Shown in pieces: positions 36,334 to 47,718 of a DNA stretch of 64,000 nucleotides (its first letter is position 1; each line of letters opens with the position of its first letter). The stretch is from Aquitalea magnusonii (GTDB taxonomy: Bacteria; Pseudomonadota; Gammaproteobacteria; Burkholderiales; Chromobacteriaceae): contig NZ_AP018823.1 in the NCBI RefSeq assembly GCF_002217795.2, forward strand, positions 310,001 to 374,000. The letters run 5' to 3'. The notes beneath the pieces are model-generated. The model had not been told where the DNA came from, searched no databases, and worked only from the letters and a program-made list of their open reading frames with translations. The position numbers and the translations under genes are program-made.

Positions 36334-37314
36334 TTAGCCAAACAGATGAGCGACAGCTGCGCGCTCTTCTTCCAGCTCGGCCAGGGTGAAGTTCATGCGT
36401 TCGCGGCTGAACTCGTCCACTTCCAAGCCTTGAACGATCTTGTATTCGCCATTTTCGCATACAACCGGGAAGCCGTACATCACGCCTTCCGGAATGCCGT
36501 AGGAACCGTCGGACGGAATGCCCATGGTCACCCACTTGCCATTGCTGCCCAGCACCCAGTCGTGGATGTGGTCGATGGCGGCGTTGGCAGCGGAAGCAGC
36601 AGAGGACAGGCCACGTGCTTCGATGATGGCGGCACCACGCTTGCCAACGGTCGGCAGGAATACGTCACGGTTCCAGGCTTCGTCGTTGATCATGGCTTTT
36701 ACCGACTGGCCATCGATGGTGGCGAAGCGGTAGTCGGCGTACATGGTGGGGGAGTGGTTGCCCCATACCGCCAGGTCCTTGATCGCAGCAACCGGCTTGC
36801 CAGTCTTGGCAGCGATTTGCGACAGGGCGCGGTTGTGGTCCAGACGCAACATGGCGGTGAAATTTTTCGGGTTCAGGTCCGGAGCGCTCTTCATGGCGAT
36901 CCAGGCATTGGTGTTGGCCGGGTTGCCAACCACCAGAACGCGTACATTGCGGTCAGCGTGGTCGTTCAGTGCCTTGCCCTGAACGGTGAAGATGGCGCCG
37001 TTGGCTTCCAGCAGGTCCTTGCGTTCCATGCCTTTGCTACGCGGACGAGCGCCCACCAGCAGGGCTACTTGAGCGTCCTTGAAAGCGACGTTCGGATCGT
37101 CGGTGGCAACCATGCCGGCCAGCAGCGGGAAGGCACAGTCTTCCAGTTCCATCATCACGCCTTTAACGGCGGTCTGGGCTTGCGGCAGGTCGAGCAGTTG
37201 CAGGATGACCGGCTGGTCTTTGCCCAGCATTTCACCACTGGCGATACGGAACAGCAGGCTGTAGCCAATCTGACCAGCAGCGCCGGTAACGGCAACGCGA
37301 ACGGGAGCTTTCAT
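36334..37314 (-). CDS. mdh: Malate dehydrogenase
   Basis: NAD-dependent malate/oxaloacetate interconversion in the TCA cycle. The 326 residues show the nucleotide-binding [16 protein letters not shown] near residue 9, [11 protein letters not shown], and the catalytic His in [14 protein letters not shown]. The type is that of Proteobacteria with the long (about 325 aa) form. It is divergent from a GntR gene, and a perfect palindrome lies between them. Confidence 0.95.
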   Translation of the reverse strand: MKAPVRVAVTGAAGQIGYSLLFRIASGEMLGKDQPVILQLLDLPQAQTAVKGVMMELEDCAFPLLAGMVATDDPNVAFKDAQVALLVGARPRSKGMERKDLLEANGAIFTVQGKALNDHADRNVRVLVVGNPANTNAWIAMKSAPDLNPKNFTAMLRLDHNRALSQIAAKTGKPVAAIKDLAVWGNHSPTMYADYRFATIDGQSVKAMINDEAWNRDVFLPTVGKRGAAIIEARGLSSAASAANAAIDHIHDWVLGSNGKWVTMGIPSDGSYGIPEGVMYGFPVVCENGEYKIVQGLEVDEFSRERMNFTLAELEEERAAVAHLFG

Positions 37315-37461
37315 TGGTGGACTCTCCTTTAGATATCCGAGACTGTCTCAAATAGCAGATGTTGCTCTGCACTATAAGTGTGAAGCGAGTGTATCACGGA
37401 GTGTAGACCATGTGGGGCTGGAATCCCCATCAGAAATTCTGATATGCTGGTTAAACTCTTG

Positions 37462-37477
37462 TGTCTTATATAAGACA
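37462..37477. promoter_or_regulatory. Perfect 16-bp palindrome between mdh and gntR
   Basis: TGTCTTATATAAGACA is its own reverse complement, 24 bp before the gntR ATG and about 150 bp before mdh. It has the form of a GntR-family operator and could serve both promoters. Binding is inferred. Confidence 0.6.
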
Positions 37478-37500
37478 TCTATTTACGCTTGATTTGTTTG

Positions 37501-38253
37501 ATGATACAAAGCCACTACATGATTGCAAATGCCCCACGTCGACAGCCGCTGTATGTGCAGATCAAGCAGTTTTTACTGCGCCGTATCGCCGAAGGCGAGT
37601 GGTTGGAGCATGATGCCTTACCCAGTGAGTGGGACTTGGCCGATGAGATGTCCGTCAGCCAGGGAACGGTCCGCAAGGCGCTCACCGAACTGGTGGCTGA
37701 TGGCCTGCTTTACCGTCAGCAAGGCAAGGGAACCTTTGTTGCCCCGGTGCTGAGCGATTGGGGTAATGCCCTGTTGCAGTCACCTGGTGTGTTTGATGAA
37801 TTGCCGGATCGGCTCAGTTGTGAGTTTCTGGCCATCTCCCGGATGAATGCCAGCGACGACATGGCCGTGGCCTTGCAGTTGCGCCGGCATGCGCCGATGT
37901 TCCGGGTGCGCCAGTTGTGGCGCGGGCAGGGCAGGCCGGTGGCGCTGGATGAGGCCTACCTGCCTGCCGAGCGCTTTGATGGCATGGAGGCACGCTGGTT
38001 CCGCTCCGGAGTGGGGGTGTATGCCACCTTGCAGCAGCGCTTTGGCGTGCGGGTGGTTGAACGCCGCGAGCAGTACCGCGCAGTGATGCTGCCGCGTGAG
38101 GATGCCAACTTGCTTGGTCTGTCTGGCGCGGCGTTGGAAGAGCCGGTGCTCAGTTTGCTCCGACTGTCTGTTTCGTCTGTTGGAGAGCGGGTTGAGTGGC
38201 GGCAGCGCTATTGCCTGAGTCGGGATCTGGCCTTGCTGCAAAAGGCTGGCTGA
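37501..38253 (+). CDS. GntR-family (HutC/UTRA-type) regulator beside the TCA genes
   Basis: About 250 residues. The winged helix runs over ~15-80 (QPLYVQIKQFLLRRIAEGEW, SVSQGTVRKALTELVADGLL) and is followed by a UTRA ligand domain. The start is uncertain between ATG 37501 and ATG 37519, and a TTG at 37489 also lies in frame. Placed between divergent mdh and the sdh-gltA-suc cluster, with a palindromic site just upstream, it probably regulates TCA-cycle genes. The effector is unknown. Confidence 0.85.
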   Translation: MIQSHYMIANAPRRQPLYVQIKQFLLRRIAEGEWLEHDALPSEWDLADEMSVSQGTVRKALTELVADGLLYRQQGKGTFVAPVLSDWGNALLQSPGVFDELPDRLSCEFLAISRMNASDDMAVALQLRRHAPMFRVRQLWRGQGRPVALDEAYLPAERFDGMEARWFRSGVGVYATLQQRFGVRVVERREQYRAVMLPREDANLLGLSGAALEEPVLSLLRLSVSSVGERVEWRQRYCLSRDLALLQKAG

Positions 38254-38477
38254 GGTCGCTTGCCGGCATGCAAATGTCGCTTGCAAGGCAAAAAACGGGC
38301 AGCAGCCGGGTGATTTTTGCTAGAATTTCCAGATCATATTGCCCTGCAGCATCGGGCAGCATGATGTTAAGTATTGAAGGGGACCACCCGGTTTCTACAA
38401 GGGCGGACCTTTCAGGCGGGCTTCCAGACAGGGGCCCGGAGATAACCACTTGGTTCAAATACATCCAAGGAAGCCAT

Positions 38478-38852
38478 ATGCAGAAGCAACGACCGAAGCA
38501 CCTGGATCTGGCCACGATCAGACTGCCCATCCCGGGCATCGTCTCGATCTTGCACCGGGTCAGTGGTGTGGCGCTCTTCTTTTCCCTCCCGCTGTTGATC
38601 TACCTCCTACATGGTTCGCTCAGTTCAGCAGAGTCCTTTGAAACCTACCGTGCCGTAGTCGCGCACCCGCTGATGAAGATCATCCTCATCGGCTTGCTGT
38701 GGGCCTACATGCATCACTTCTGTGCCGGTATCCGTTTCCTGTTCCTGGATATCCATAAGGGTCTGGAACTGCAAACCGCTCGCGCTACCGCCAAGACTGT
38801 GGTGGTGGTGAGCCTGGCTCTGACTCTGATTCTGGGAGTAGCACTATGGTAA
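38478..38852 (+). CDS. sdhC: Succinate dehydrogenase cytochrome b556 subunit
   Basis: 124 residues from the ATG at 38478 with AAGGAAG upstream. Three transmembrane helices and the SdhC signature HRVSGVALFF near residue 28. The haem-ligand His lies in YMHHFCAGIRFLFLD. It anchors complex II in the membrane and overlaps sdhD by 7 bp. Confidence 0.94.
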   Translation: MQKQRPKHLDLATIRLPIPGIVSILHRVSGVALFFSLPLLIYLLHGSLSSAESFETYRAVVAHPLMKIILIGLLWAYMHHFCAGIRFLFLDIHKGLELQTARATAKTVVVVSLALTLILGVALW

Positions 38853-39190
38853 ACCGCTCTGTCATCGGCGCTCACTACGGTTTGCGCGACTGGGTCATGC
38901 AGCGCGTGACGGCCACCATCATGGTGATCTATACCGTAGCTCTGGCACTGTTCCTGCTGACCATGCCGTCCAGCTATGCCGGCTGGAAAGACTTCTTCGC
39001 ACAGACCTGGGTGCAGGTACTGACCCAGACCACTTTGCTGGCAGTGTTCCTGCATGTATGGGTGGGGATTCGCGATGTGTGGATGGACTACATCAAGCCG
39101 ACCGGCCTGCGCCTGGCGCTGCACTCCTTCACCATCGTGTGGCTGGTGTCCTGTTTCATCTATTCCGTTAAAGTTGTCTGGGGGCTGTAA
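38846..39190 (+). CDS. sdhD: Succinate dehydrogenase membrane anchor subunit
   Basis: 114 residues with three transmembrane helices. [18 protein letters not shown] includes the His and Asp typical of SdhD. It overlaps sdhC, and its stop shares one base with the sdhA start (TAATG). Confidence 0.93.
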   Translation: MVNRSVIGAHYGLRDWVMQRVTATIMVIYTVALALFLLTMPSSYAGWKDFFAQTWVQVLTQTTLLAVFLHVWVGIRDVWMDYIKPTGLRLALHSFTIVWLVSCFIYSVKVVWGL

Positions 39191-40962
39191 TGGGCGTACC
39201 TGTTCGTCATTTTGATGCAGTAATCGTTGGCGCAGGTGGTGCCGGCATGCGTGCCGCCCTGCAACTGTCCGAAGCTGGTCTGAAGACTGCCGTCCTGTCC
39301 AAGGTATTCCCCACTCGCTCCCACACCGTGGCTGCGCAAGGTGGTGTTTCCGCCTCGCTGGGTAATTCCGAGGAAGATCACTGGACCTGGCACATGTACG
39401 ACACCGTAAAGGGTTCGGACTGGCTGGGTGATCAGGATGCCATCGAATTCATGTGCCGCGAGGCACCGAAGGTGGTGACCGAACTGGAACACTACGGCAT
39501 GCCGTTTGACCGTAACGCTGACGGCACCATCTACCAGCGTCCGTTCGGCGGTCACATGTCCAACTTCGGTGAAAAGCCGGTGCGTCGCGCCTGTGCTGCC
39601 GCCGACCGTACCGGTCATGCCATGCTGCACGCGCTGTATCAGCGCAATGTGCGTGCCAATACCCACTTCTTTGTCGAGTGGATGGCGCTGGACCTGATTC
39701 GCGACGCCGACGGCAATGTGCAAGGCGTTGTTGCCATGGAAATGGAAACCTCGGAAATCGTGGTATTCCAGGCCAAGGCCACCCTGTTTGCGACTGGCGG
39801 TGCCGGTCGTATCTATGCTTCTTCCACCAATGCCTTCATCAATACCGGTGATGGCCTGGGCATGGCCGCTCGTGCCGGCATCCCGCTGGAAGACATGGAA
39901 TTCTGGCAATTCCACCCCACTGGCGTTGCTGGTGCCGGTGTACTGATTACCGAAGGTGTCCGTGGCGAAGGCGGCATCCTGCGCAACAGCGCGGGTGAAC
40001 GCTTCATGGAACGCTATGCGCCGAACGCCAAGGATCTGGCTTCGCGCGACGTGGTGTCCCGTGCCATGGTGACCGAGATCAACGAAGGCCGTGGTTGCGG
40101 CCCGAACAAGGATCACGTGCTGCTGGACATCACTCACCTCGACCCCGAAGTGATCATGTCCAAGCTGCCGGGCATCCGTGAAATTTCCATCAAGTTTGCC
40201 GGTGTGGACCCGATCAAGGCCCCGATTCCGGTAGTGCCGACCTGTCACTACCAGATGGGTGGCATCCCCACCAACTACCACGGCGAAGTGGTGGTGGAAG
40301 GCAAGCCGGTACATGGCTTCTACGCCGCTGGCGAATGCGCTTGCGCCTCGGTACACGGTGCCAATCGCCTGGGTACCAACTCCCTGCTCGACCTGCTGGT
40401 GTTCGGCAAGAGCTCGGCCAACTCGATGATCGACTTCATCAAGCAACAGCCGCTGGAACTGCCGACACTGGCCACTGCCGATGTGGATCGTGCCGTTGCC
40501 CGTGTGGAACGCCTGAACAAGCAAACCAACGGTGTGGCCGTCAACGATGCCCGTACCGCCATGCAGCGCACCATGCAGGCGCATTGCGGCGTGTTCCGCT
40601 TCAAGGACATGCTGGCCGAAGGTGTTGAGAAGATTTTGGAAGTGGAAAAGATGGTTCAACAGACCGAAATTTCCGACAAGTCCAGCGTGTTCAACATGGC
40701 CCGCATCGAGGCACTGGAGCTGGAAAACCTGATCGAAGTGGCCAAGGCCACCATGATCTCGGCCAATGCCCGTACCGAATCACGCGGCGCGCACGTGCGT
40801 GACGATGCACCGGATACGCCGGAAACCCCGAACGGTCGTGACGATGCCAACTGGCTGAAGCACACCCTGTGGAGCCGCGAAGGCAACCGTCTGGAATACA
40901 AGCCGGTGAACCTGCAGCCGCTGACTGTCGACACCATTGCTCTGAAGACACGTTCCTACTAA
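39190..40962 (+). CDS. sdhA: Succinate dehydrogenase flavoprotein subunit
   Basis: 590 residues. FAD-binding [13 protein letters not shown] near residue 12, the covalent-FAD His in [14 protein letters not shown], and the catalytic HPTG and RGEGG segments ([23 protein letters not shown]). It oxidises succinate to fumarate in complex II. It is the third gene of sdhCDAB-sdhE. Confidence 0.97.
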   Translation: MGVPVRHFDAVIVGAGGAGMRAALQLSEAGLKTAVLSKVFPTRSHTVAAQGGVSASLGNSEEDHWTWHMYDTVKGSDWLGDQDAIEFMCREAPKVVTELEHYGMPFDRNADGTIYQRPFGGHMSNFGEKPVRRACAAADRTGHAMLHALYQRNVRANTHFFVEWMALDLIRDADGNVQGVVAMEMETSEIVVFQAKATLFATGGAGRIYASSTNAFINTGDGLGMAARAGIPLEDMEFWQFHPTGVAGAGVLITEGVRGEGGILRNSAGERFMERYAPNAKDLASRDVVSRAMVTEINEGRGCGPNKDHVLLDITHLDPEVIMSKLPGIREISIKFAGVDPIKAPIPVVPTCHYQMGGIPTNYHGEVVVEGKPVHGFYAAGECACASVHGANRLGTNSLLDLLVFGKSSANSMIDFIKQQPLELPTLATADVDRAVARVERLNKQTNGVAVNDARTAMQRTMQAHCGVFRFKDMLAEGVEKILEVEKMVQQTEISDKSSVFNMARIEALELENLIEVAKATMISANARTESRGAHVRDDAPDTPETPNGRDDANWLKHTLWSREGNRLEYKPVNLQPLTVDTIALKTRSY

Positions 40963-40975
40963 GGGCTTGAACAAG

Positions 40976-41686
40976 ATGACTACCGAAACCGTCAAATTCC
41001 GCATCTACCGTTACGATCCGGACAAGGATGCCAAGCCCTACATGCAGGACATCAGCGTGGAGCTGGATTCCACCGACCGCAAGTTGCTGGATGCGCTGAC
41101 CAAGCTGAAGGTGAAGGACGACACCATCACCTTCCGTCGTTCCTGCCGCGAGGGTGTGTGTGGCTCTGACGCCATGAACATCAACGGCAAGAATGGTCTG
41201 GCCTGTCTGACCGATTTCCGCGATCTGAAACAGCCGATCGAGCTGCGTCCGCTGCCGGGTCTGCCGGTGGTGCGCGACCTGATCGTCGACATGACCCAGT
41301 TCTTCAAGCAATACCACTCGATCAAGCCGTACGTGATCAACGACACGCCGCCGCCGGAACGCGAGCGCCTGCAAAGCCCGGAAGACCGTGAAGAACTCAA
41401 CGGCCTGTACGAGTGCATTCTGTGCGCCTGCTGCTCCACCAGTTGCCCGTCGTTCTGGTGGAATCCGGACAAATTCGTTGGCCCGGCCGGCCTGCTCGCA
41501 GCCTATCGCTTCATTGCCGATACCCGCGACACCGCCATCAACGAACGTCTGGACAATCTGGAAGATCCGTACCGTCTGTTCCGTTGCCACACCATCATGA
41601 ACTGTGTCGATGTCTGCCCCAAGGGCCTGAACCCCACCAAGGCAATCGGCAAGATCAAAGACCTGATGGTCAAGCGTGCAGTATGA
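40976..41686 (+). CDS. sdhB: Succinate dehydrogenase iron-sulfur subunit
   Basis: 236 residues from the ATG at 40976; an in-frame TTG nine bases earlier is less likely. The ligands for three clusters are visible: [11 protein letters not shown] with a later Cys, [16 protein letters not shown], and [15 protein letters not shown]. It passes electrons from SdhA to the membrane anchor. The stop overlaps sdhE (ATGA). Confidence 0.96.
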   Translation: MTTETVKFRIYRYDPDKDAKPYMQDISVELDSTDRKLLDALTKLKVKDDTITFRRSCREGVCGSDAMNINGKNGLACLTDFRDLKQPIELRPLPGLPVVRDLIVDMTQFFKQYHSIKPYVINDTPPPERERLQSPEDREELNGLYECILCACCSTSCPSFWWNPDKFVGPAGLLAAYRFIADTRDTAINERLDNLEDPYRLFRCHTIMNCVDVCPKGLNPTKAIGKIKDLMVKRAV

Positions 41687-41931
41687 CCGCCTACGATCCG
41701 ATTGAACTCAAGCGGATCCGTTGGCGGTCCCGCCGGGGCTTGCTGGAGCTGGATCTGGTGCTGGAGCGGTTTTTTGCCCAGCGCTTCGATGCACTCTCCC
41801 CGGCGGAGATCGACGCCTACAAGCGTATTCTCGATTTGCCCGACACCGACTTCCTGGATGTGGTGAACGGCAAGGCTGACCTGGACGATCCGGAAGAAGC
41901 CGCCATCATCGAGATCCTGCGCTCGGTTTGA
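41683..41931 (+). CDS. sdhE: Succinate dehydrogenase assembly factor SdhE
   Basis: 82 residues with the RGLLELD form of the RGxxE motif at about 18-24, which is essential for promoting covalent flavinylation of SdhA. It is translationally coupled to sdhB. Confidence 0.92.
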   Translation: MTAYDPIELKRIRWRSRRGLLELDLVLERFFAQRFDALSPAEIDAYKRILDLPDTDFLDVVNGKADLDDPEEAAIIEILRSV

Positions 41932-41991
41932 GTTGCAGGCTGCAGGGCCCAAAACGATTACAACACCACAAAACTGACTGGGAGTATTGCT

Positions 41992-43281
41992 GTGGAAACT
42001 AACCGCAAAGTGACGCTCGCTTACAACGAGGGCAAGGACACACTGGACATGCCGGTACTGTCCGGCACTCTGGGTCCGGATGTCGTTGATATCCGTGCCT
42101 TCTCCAAGACCGGCATGTTCACCTTTGACCCGGGCTTCCTGGCCACCGCCAGCTGCGAGTCCGCCATCACCTTCATCGACGGTGATCTGGGTCAGCTCTA
42201 CTACCGCGGCTATCCGATCGAGCAGCTGGCTGAGAAGAGCGATTATCTGGAAGTGTGCTACCTGCTGCTGAACGGCGAACTGCCGACCGCAGCCCAGCGC
42301 AAGGAATTCGAACGCGGCGTAATGCGCCACAACATGCTGCACGACCAGTTGATGAGCCTGTTCAAGGGCTTCCGTCGTGACGCACATCCGATGGCCGTGA
42401 TGGTGGGTGTGGTGGGCGCGCTGTCCGCCTTCTACCACGATTCGCTGGACATCACCAATCCGGAACACCGTCGCATCTCTGCCCACCGTCTGGTGGCCAA
42501 GCTGCCGACCATCGCCGCACAAGCCTACCGCTACAACAAGGGCCTGCCGTTCTCCTACCCGAAAAACGGCCTGACCTATGCGGAAAACTTCCTGCACATG
42601 ATGTTCTCCACCCCGTGTGAAGAATACAAGGTGAACCCGGTACTGGCCCGCGCGCTGGACCGTATCTTCACCCTGCATGCCGACCACGAGCAGAACGCTT
42701 CCACCTCCACCGTCCGTCTGGCTGGTTCCTCCGGTGCCAACCCGTTCGCATGTATCGCTGCCGGTATCGCCTGCCTGTGGGGCCCGTCCCACGGTGGCGC
42801 CAACGAAGCCGTACTGAAAATGCTGGATGAAATCGGCAGCGTGGACAACGTGGCCGACTTCATGCAGGGCGTGAAGGACAAGCGCTACAAGCTGATGGGC
42901 TTTGGCCACCGCGTGTACAAGAACATGGACCCGCGCGCCGCCATCATGAAGCAGACCTGCGACGAAGTGCTGAACGAACTGGGCCTGCACAACGATCCGA
43001 AGTTCAAGCTGGCCATGGCACTGGAAAAGATCGCCCTGGAAGACCCGTACTTCATCGAGCGCAAGCTGTACCCGAACGTCGACTTCTACTCCGGCATCGT
43101 GCTGTCTGCCATTGGCATTCCGGTTTCGATGTTCACCCCGATCTTCGCCCTGGCACGTACCGTGGGCTGGATTGCGCACTGGAGCGAGATGATCGCCGAT
43201 CCGGCCATGAAGATCGGCCGTCCGCGTCAGCTGTACACCGGCGCGCCGCGTCGCGACATTGTCGATATCGACAAGCGTTAA
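41992..43281 (+). CDS. gltA: Citrate synthase
   Basis: 429 residues from a GTG start ([16 protein letters not shown]). Active-site segments are visible: [22 protein letters not shown] and [14 protein letters not shown]. This is the long hexameric type of Gram-negative bacteria, often inhibited by NADH. It is followed by its own terminator, so the sdh-gltA transcript ends before sucA. Confidence 0.96.
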   Translation: METNRKVTLAYNEGKDTLDMPVLSGTLGPDVVDIRAFSKTGMFTFDPGFLATASCESAITFIDGDLGQLYYRGYPIEQLAEKSDYLEVCYLLLNGELPTAAQRKEFERGVMRHNMLHDQLMSLFKGFRRDAHPMAVMVGVVGALSAFYHDSLDITNPEHRRISAHRLVAKLPTIAAQAYRYNKGLPFSYPKNGLTYAENFLHMMFSTPCEEYKVNPVLARALDRIFTLHADHEQNASTSTVRLAGSSGANPFACIAAGIACLWGPSHGGANEAVLKMLDEIGSVDNVADFMQGVKDKRYKLMGFGHRVYKNMDPRAAIMKQTCDEVLNELGLHNDPKFKLAMALEKIALEDPYFIERKLYPNVDFYSGIVLSAIGIPVSMFTPIFALARTVGWIAHWSEMIADPAMKIGRPRQLYTGAPRRDIVDIDKR

Positions 43282-43293
43282 TCAGGCAGTGAC

Positions 43294-43326
43294 AAGTTGG
43301 CCGGACACGTTTCGGCCAACTTTTTA
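43294..43326 (+). terminator. Terminator after gltA
   Basis: AAGTTGGCCG (43294-43303) pairs with CGGCCAACTT (43313-43322), followed by five T, 12 bp after the gltA stop. The 43327-43503 leader then precedes sucA. Confidence 0.85.
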
Positions 43327-43503
43327 CCTTGTCTTACAGAATACAGTCAGCAGTTTCACGACAGACGCCGACAGAGCGCTGCGGAAAAGAACGGAGACGG
43401 ATTTGCCCTGCCAAAGCCCTTCTTGCGTCTTTTCCACAACGCTTTCTCCACGCTGCAATGTAGCCAAACGTAGACACGTACGTAGATAACAAAGGGTCGA
43501 ATA

Positions 43504-46332
43504 ATGATGCAATCCATGTACAGTCATTCCTACCTGTTCGGTGGGAATGCACCGTTCATCGAGGAACTGTACGAACAGTACCTCGCTGATGCGAATTCGG
43601 TTCCGGCCGAATGGCGTGAATACTTCGACAAGCTGGCCCAGGCACCGGGCGCGGCTGAGCGCGATGTACCGCACATGCCCATCCAGGAATCCTTCATTCA
43701 ACTGGCCAAGAAACCGGCCAGCGGCCCGCGCAACAGCACCGGCGGCGAATGGGAAACCATGCAGAAGCAAGTGGGTGTGCTGAAACTGATTTCGGCCTAT
43801 CGCGTACTGGGTTCCCGTCAGGCCAACCTCGACCCGCTCAAGCGCATGGATCAGGCTACCCTGCAAGAGCTGGACCCGCACAAGCACGGTCTGACCGATG
43901 CCGACATGGCGGTGCAGTTCAATGTGGGCTCGCTGGTGGCCCCGCAAAAGCTGCCGCTGTCCGATATCCTGTCGCGTCTGAAACAGACCTACTGCGGCAA
44001 TATCGGTCTGGAATTCATGCACATCACCAAGTCGGACGAAAAGCACTGGGTACAGAAGCGCTTTGAAGGCGATCTGTCCACCCCGCGCTACGATGCCGCC
44101 AAGAAAATGCGCATCCTCAAGCAGATCACCGCGGCCGAGACCCTGGAACGCTATCTGCATACCAAATACGTTGGCCAGAAGCGCTTCTCGCTGGAAGGTG
44201 GCGAATCCACTATCGCCGCACTGGACCACCTGATCCACAACGCCACTGCCGTTGGTGTGCAAGAGCTGATCATCGGCATGGCCCACCGTGGCCGTCTGAA
44301 CGTGCTGGTGAACACCCTGGGCAAGCAGCCGCGTGACCTGTTTGCCGAATTCGAAGGCAAGGCCGCCCAGCAAATGGCCTCCGGCGACGTCAAGTACCAC
44401 ATGGGCTTCTCCTCCGACATCCCCACCGCCAGTGGTCCGATGCATGTGTCGCTGGCGTTCAACCCGTCGCACCTGGAAATCGTCAACCCGGTAGTGGAAG
44501 GCTCGGTACGTGCCCGTCAGGACCGCCGCAAGGACAGCGAGCGCAAGTGCGCCGTGCCGGTACTGATTCACGGTGACTCCGCCTTTGGCGGCCTGGGTGT
44601 CAACCAGGGTACTTTCAACCTGTCGCAGACCCGCGGCTACGGTACCGGTGGCACCATCCACATCGTGATCAACAACCAGGTGGGTTTCACCACCTCGGAC
44701 ACGCGCGACATGCGTTCCACCCTGTACTGTACCGACGTGGCCAAGATGGTTGAAGCGCCGATTTTCCACGTCAACGGTGATGATCCGGAAGCCGTCTGCT
44801 ACGTGATGCAGGCTGCGCTGGACTACCGCATGCAGTTCAACAAGGACGTGGTCATCGATCTGGTCTGCTACCGCAAACTGGGTCACAACGAAGGTGATGA
44901 TCCCTTCCTGACCCAGCCGATGATGTACAAGAAGATTGCCAAGCATCAGGGCGTGCGCGCCATGTATGCCGAGCGTCTGGTACAGGAAGGCGTGCTGAAG
45001 GCAGAAGAAGCCGAAGCACTGATCCAGGCCTACCGTGACGCGCTGGACAAGGGCGAGCACGTGGAACAGACCGCGCTCACCAACTACAAGCGCGAACATG
45101 CCCTGGACTGGAGCCAGTACATGGGCACCCACTGGGCGCACCCCACCGACACCTCGCTGCCGCGCGCCGACATCCAGCGCCTGACCGAGAAGTTCACCAC
45201 CCTGCCGGAAGGCTTCAAGCTGCACCCCACCGTGCAAAAGGTGCTGGCTGCACGCAAGGCCATGGCTGCCGGTGAACAGAATGCCGACTGGGGCATGGCC
45301 GAGACCCTGGCCTATGCAAGTCTGGTGACCAATGGCTTCGGTGTCCGCCTGTCCGGTGAAGACTCCGGCCGAGGTACTTTCTCCCACCGTCACGCCGTGC
45401 TGCACGACCAGAACCGCGAACGCTGGGACCAAGGCTCCTACGTGCCGCTGCGCAATATGTCCGACAACCAGGCTGAATTCCTGGTGATCGACTCCATCCT
45501 GAACGAAGAAGCGGTACTGGCCTACGAATACGGCTACGCCTGCTCCGCACCGGATCAGTTGGTGATCTGGGAAGCCCAGTTCGGCGACTTCGCCAACGGC
45601 GCCCAGGTGGCGATTGACCAGTTCATTTCCTCCGGCGAAACCAAGTGGGGCCGTCTGTGCGGCCTGACCACCATCCTGCCGCACGGCTACGATGGCCAGG
45701 GTCCGGAGCACTCCTCCGCCCGTCTGGAACGCTGGCTGCAACTGTGCGCCGAGCACAATATGCAGATCGTGATGCCGTCCGAAGCCAGCCAGATGTTCCA
45801 CATGCTGCGCCGTCAGGTGCTGCGTCCGTACCGCAAGCCGCTGGTGATCTTCCTGTCCAAGCGCCTGCTGCGTTTCAAGGACTCCATGAGCCCGATCGAA
45901 GACTTCACCAACGGCAGCTTCCGCCCGGTGATCGGCGATGCCGTGGTACAGGATCCGAAGAAAGTGAAGCGCGTGCTGCTGTGTGCCGGTCAGGTGTATT
46001 ACGACCTGGCTGCCGGCCGCAAGGAAAAGGGCCTGGAAGACGACATCGCCATCGTGCGCATCGAGCAGTTGTATCCCTTCCCGACCGAGCAGGTAGCCGC
46101 CGAACTGGCACGCTTCCCGCAAGCCAAGGAAGTGATGTGGGTGCAGGAAGAGCCGCGTAACCAGGGTGCCTGGTACCAGATCCGCCATCGCCTGGAAGGT
46201 CTGTTGATCGGCAAGCAGTTCTTGTCGTTCGCTGGTCGTCCGTCTTCCGCTTCCCCGGCCGTAGGCTACATGAGCAAGCACGTTGCCCAGCTCAAGGCCT
46301 TCGTCGAAGAAGCCATGACGATTGCCAAGTAA
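43504..46332 (+). CDS. sucA: 2-oxoglutarate dehydrogenase E1 component
   Basis: 942 residues, the family length. The N-terminus MMQSMYSHSYLFGGNAPFIE carries the E2-binding helix. The thiamine-diphosphate region includes HGDSAFGGLG and NNQVGFTTSD. It decarboxylates 2-oxoglutarate and hands succinyl groups to SucB, encoded 67 bp downstream. Confidence 0.97.
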   Translation: MMQSMYSHSYLFGGNAPFIEELYEQYLADANSVPAEWREYFDKLAQAPGAAERDVPHMPIQESFIQLAKKPASGPRNSTGGEWETMQKQVGVLKLISAYRVLGSRQANLDPLKRMDQATLQELDPHKHGLTDADMAVQFNVGSLVAPQKLPLSDILSRLKQTYCGNIGLEFMHITKSDEKHWVQKRFEGDLSTPRYDAAKKMRILKQITAAETLERYLHTKYVGQKRFSLEGGESTIAALDHLIHNATAVGVQELIIGMAHRGRLNVLVNTLGKQPRDLFAEFEGKAAQQMASGDVKYHMGFSSDIPTASGPMHVSLAFNPSHLEIVNPVVEGSVRARQDRRKDSERKCAVPVLIHGDSAFGGLGVNQGTFNLSQTRGYGTGGTIHIVINNQVGFTTSDTRDMRSTLYCTDVAKMVEAPIFHVNGDDPEAVCYVMQAALDYRMQFNKDVVIDLVCYRKLGHNEGDDPFLTQPMMYKKIAKHQGVRAMYAERLVQEGVLKAEEAEALIQAYRDALDKGEHVEQTALTNYKREHALDWSQYMGTHWAHPTDTSLPRADIQRLTEKFTTLPEGFKLHPTVQKVLAARKAMAAGEQNADWGMAETLAYASLVTNGFGVRLSGEDSGRGTFSHRHAVLHDQNRERWDQGSYVPLRNMSDNQAEFLVIDSILNEEAVLAYEYGYACSAPDQLVIWEAQFGDFANGAQVAIDQFISSGETKWGRLCGLTTILPHGYDGQGPEHSSARLERWLQLCAEHNMQIVMPSEASQMFHMLRRQVLRPYRKPLVIFLSKRLLRFKDSMSPIEDFTNGSFRPVIGDAVVQDPKKVKRVLLCAGQVYYDLAAGRKEKGLEDDIAIVRIEQLYPFPTEQVAAELARFPQAKEVMWVQEEPRNQGAWYQIRHRLEGLLIGKQFLSFAGRPSSASPAVGYMSKHVAQLKAFVEEAMTIAK

Positions 46333-46399
46333 GTACACGCCAACACAACGATTACACTGACGGGGGCGGCAGGATGACCGCCCCGCTCTGGAGAAGAAC

Positions 46400-47650
46400 A
46401 TGATTATTGAAGTCAAAGTCCCCCAACTGCCCGAGTCCGTTTCCGAAGCCACGCTGATGACCTGGCACAAGAAAGCTGGCGATTTCGTCAATCGCGACGA
46501 AAACGTCATCGATCTGGAAACCGACAAGGTTGTGCTGGAACTGCCGGCACCGCAGGCTGGCGTGATTGTTGAAATCATCGAACAGGATGGCGCTACCGTG
46601 GTTTCCGGTCAGCTGATCGCCCGCATCGACACCGCCGCCAAGGCTGGCGATGCCCCGGCTGCCGTTGCGGCTGCCCCGGCTGCTGCCGCTCCGGCTCCGG
46701 TACAGGCTGCTCCGGCTGCTGCACCGGGTGGCGCTGCCATGCCGTCCGCTGCCAAGCTGGCTGCCGAAACCGGCGTGAACCTGGCCAACGTGACCGGCAC
46801 CGGCCGTGATGGTCGTGTGCTGAAAGAAGACGTACAGGCTGCTGCCGCTGCACCGTCGCAAGCCGGCCCGGTACTGGCTGCTGCCAGCAATACCGGTGTG
46901 GCCCTGGCCGCCACCCCGGCTGCCGTCAACGTGGCTGCCGTGCTGGGCGACCGTCCGGAACAAAGCGTGCCGATGTCCCGCCTGCGTCAGCGCGTGGCCG
47001 AGCGTCTGGTGATGAGCCAGCAAACCAACGCCATCCTCACCACCTTCAACGAAGTGAACATGAAGCCGGTGATGGACCTGCGCGCCCGTTACAAGGACCG
47101 CTTCGAGAAAGAGCACGGCGTGAAGCTGGGCTTCATGGGCTTCTTCGTCAAGGCCGTGGTTGCCGCGCTGAAGAAATACCCCATCGTCAATGCCTCCGTT
47201 GATGGCAACAACATCATCTATCACGGTTACTTCGACATCGGCGTGGCCGTTGGCAGCCCGCGTGGTCTGGTGGTGCCGGTCATCCGCAATGCCGACCAAC
47301 TGAGCCTGGCCGAGATCGAAAAACAGATCGCCGACTTCGGCAAGCGCGCCCAGGAAGGCAAGCTGACCGTGGAAGAACTGACCGGTGGTACTTACACCAT
47401 CTCCAACGGCGGTACTTTCGGTTCCATGATGTCCACCCCCATCATCAACCCGCCGCAATCCGCCATTCTGGGCATGCACGCTACCAAGGAGCGCGCAGTG
47501 GTTGAGAATGGTCAAGTTGTCGTGCGCCCGATGATGTACCTTGCCCAGTCGTACGACCACCGCATCATCGATGGTCGCGAAGCGGTACTGAGCCTGGTGG
47601 CCATCAAGGACGCCATTGAAGATCCGGCCCGCCTGATCCTGGACCTGTAA
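46400..47650 (+). CDS. sucB: 2-oxoglutarate dehydrogenase E2, dihydrolipoyl succinyltransferase
   Basis: 416 residues. One lipoyl domain with the lipoylated Lys in [11 protein letters not shown] near residue 43, an Ala/Pro-rich linker (about 85-115), the E1/E3-binding domain ([14 protein letters not shown]), a second flexible linker, and the acyltransferase core ending with [17 protein letters not shown] precedes the ATG. Confidence 0.96.
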   Translation: MIIEVKVPQLPESVSEATLMTWHKKAGDFVNRDENVIDLETDKVVLELPAPQAGVIVEIIEQDGATVVSGQLIARIDTAAKAGDAPAAVAAAPAAAAPAPVQAAPAAAPGGAAMPSAAKLAAETGVNLANVTGTGRDGRVLKEDVQAAAAAPSQAGPVLAAASNTGVALAATPAAVNVAAVLGDRPEQSVPMSRLRQRVAERLVMSQQTNAILTTFNEVNMKPVMDLRARYKDRFEKEHGVKLGFMGFFVKAVVAALKKYPIVNASVDGNNIIYHGYFDIGVAVGSPRGLVVPVIRNADQLSLAEIEKQIADFGKRAQEGKLTVEELTGGTYTISNGGTFGSMMSTPIINPPQSAILGMHATKERAVVENGQVVVRPMMYLAQSYDHRIIDGREAVLSLVAIKDAIEDPARLILDL

Positions 47651-47718
47651 TACCGGGTCTGTAATGTCTGCTGGCCGCAAGCGTGCTTGCGGCCACTTTG
47701 AATAATGTGAACGGAGAA

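Noticed and set aside
43324..46578. A 1084-codon open frame on the minus strand
   Set aside because: It is antisense to sucA, whose sequence, motifs and length are certain. Long antisense frames are expected in GC-rich genes with strong third-position bias, and the translation is His/Gln/Gly-rich with no family pattern.
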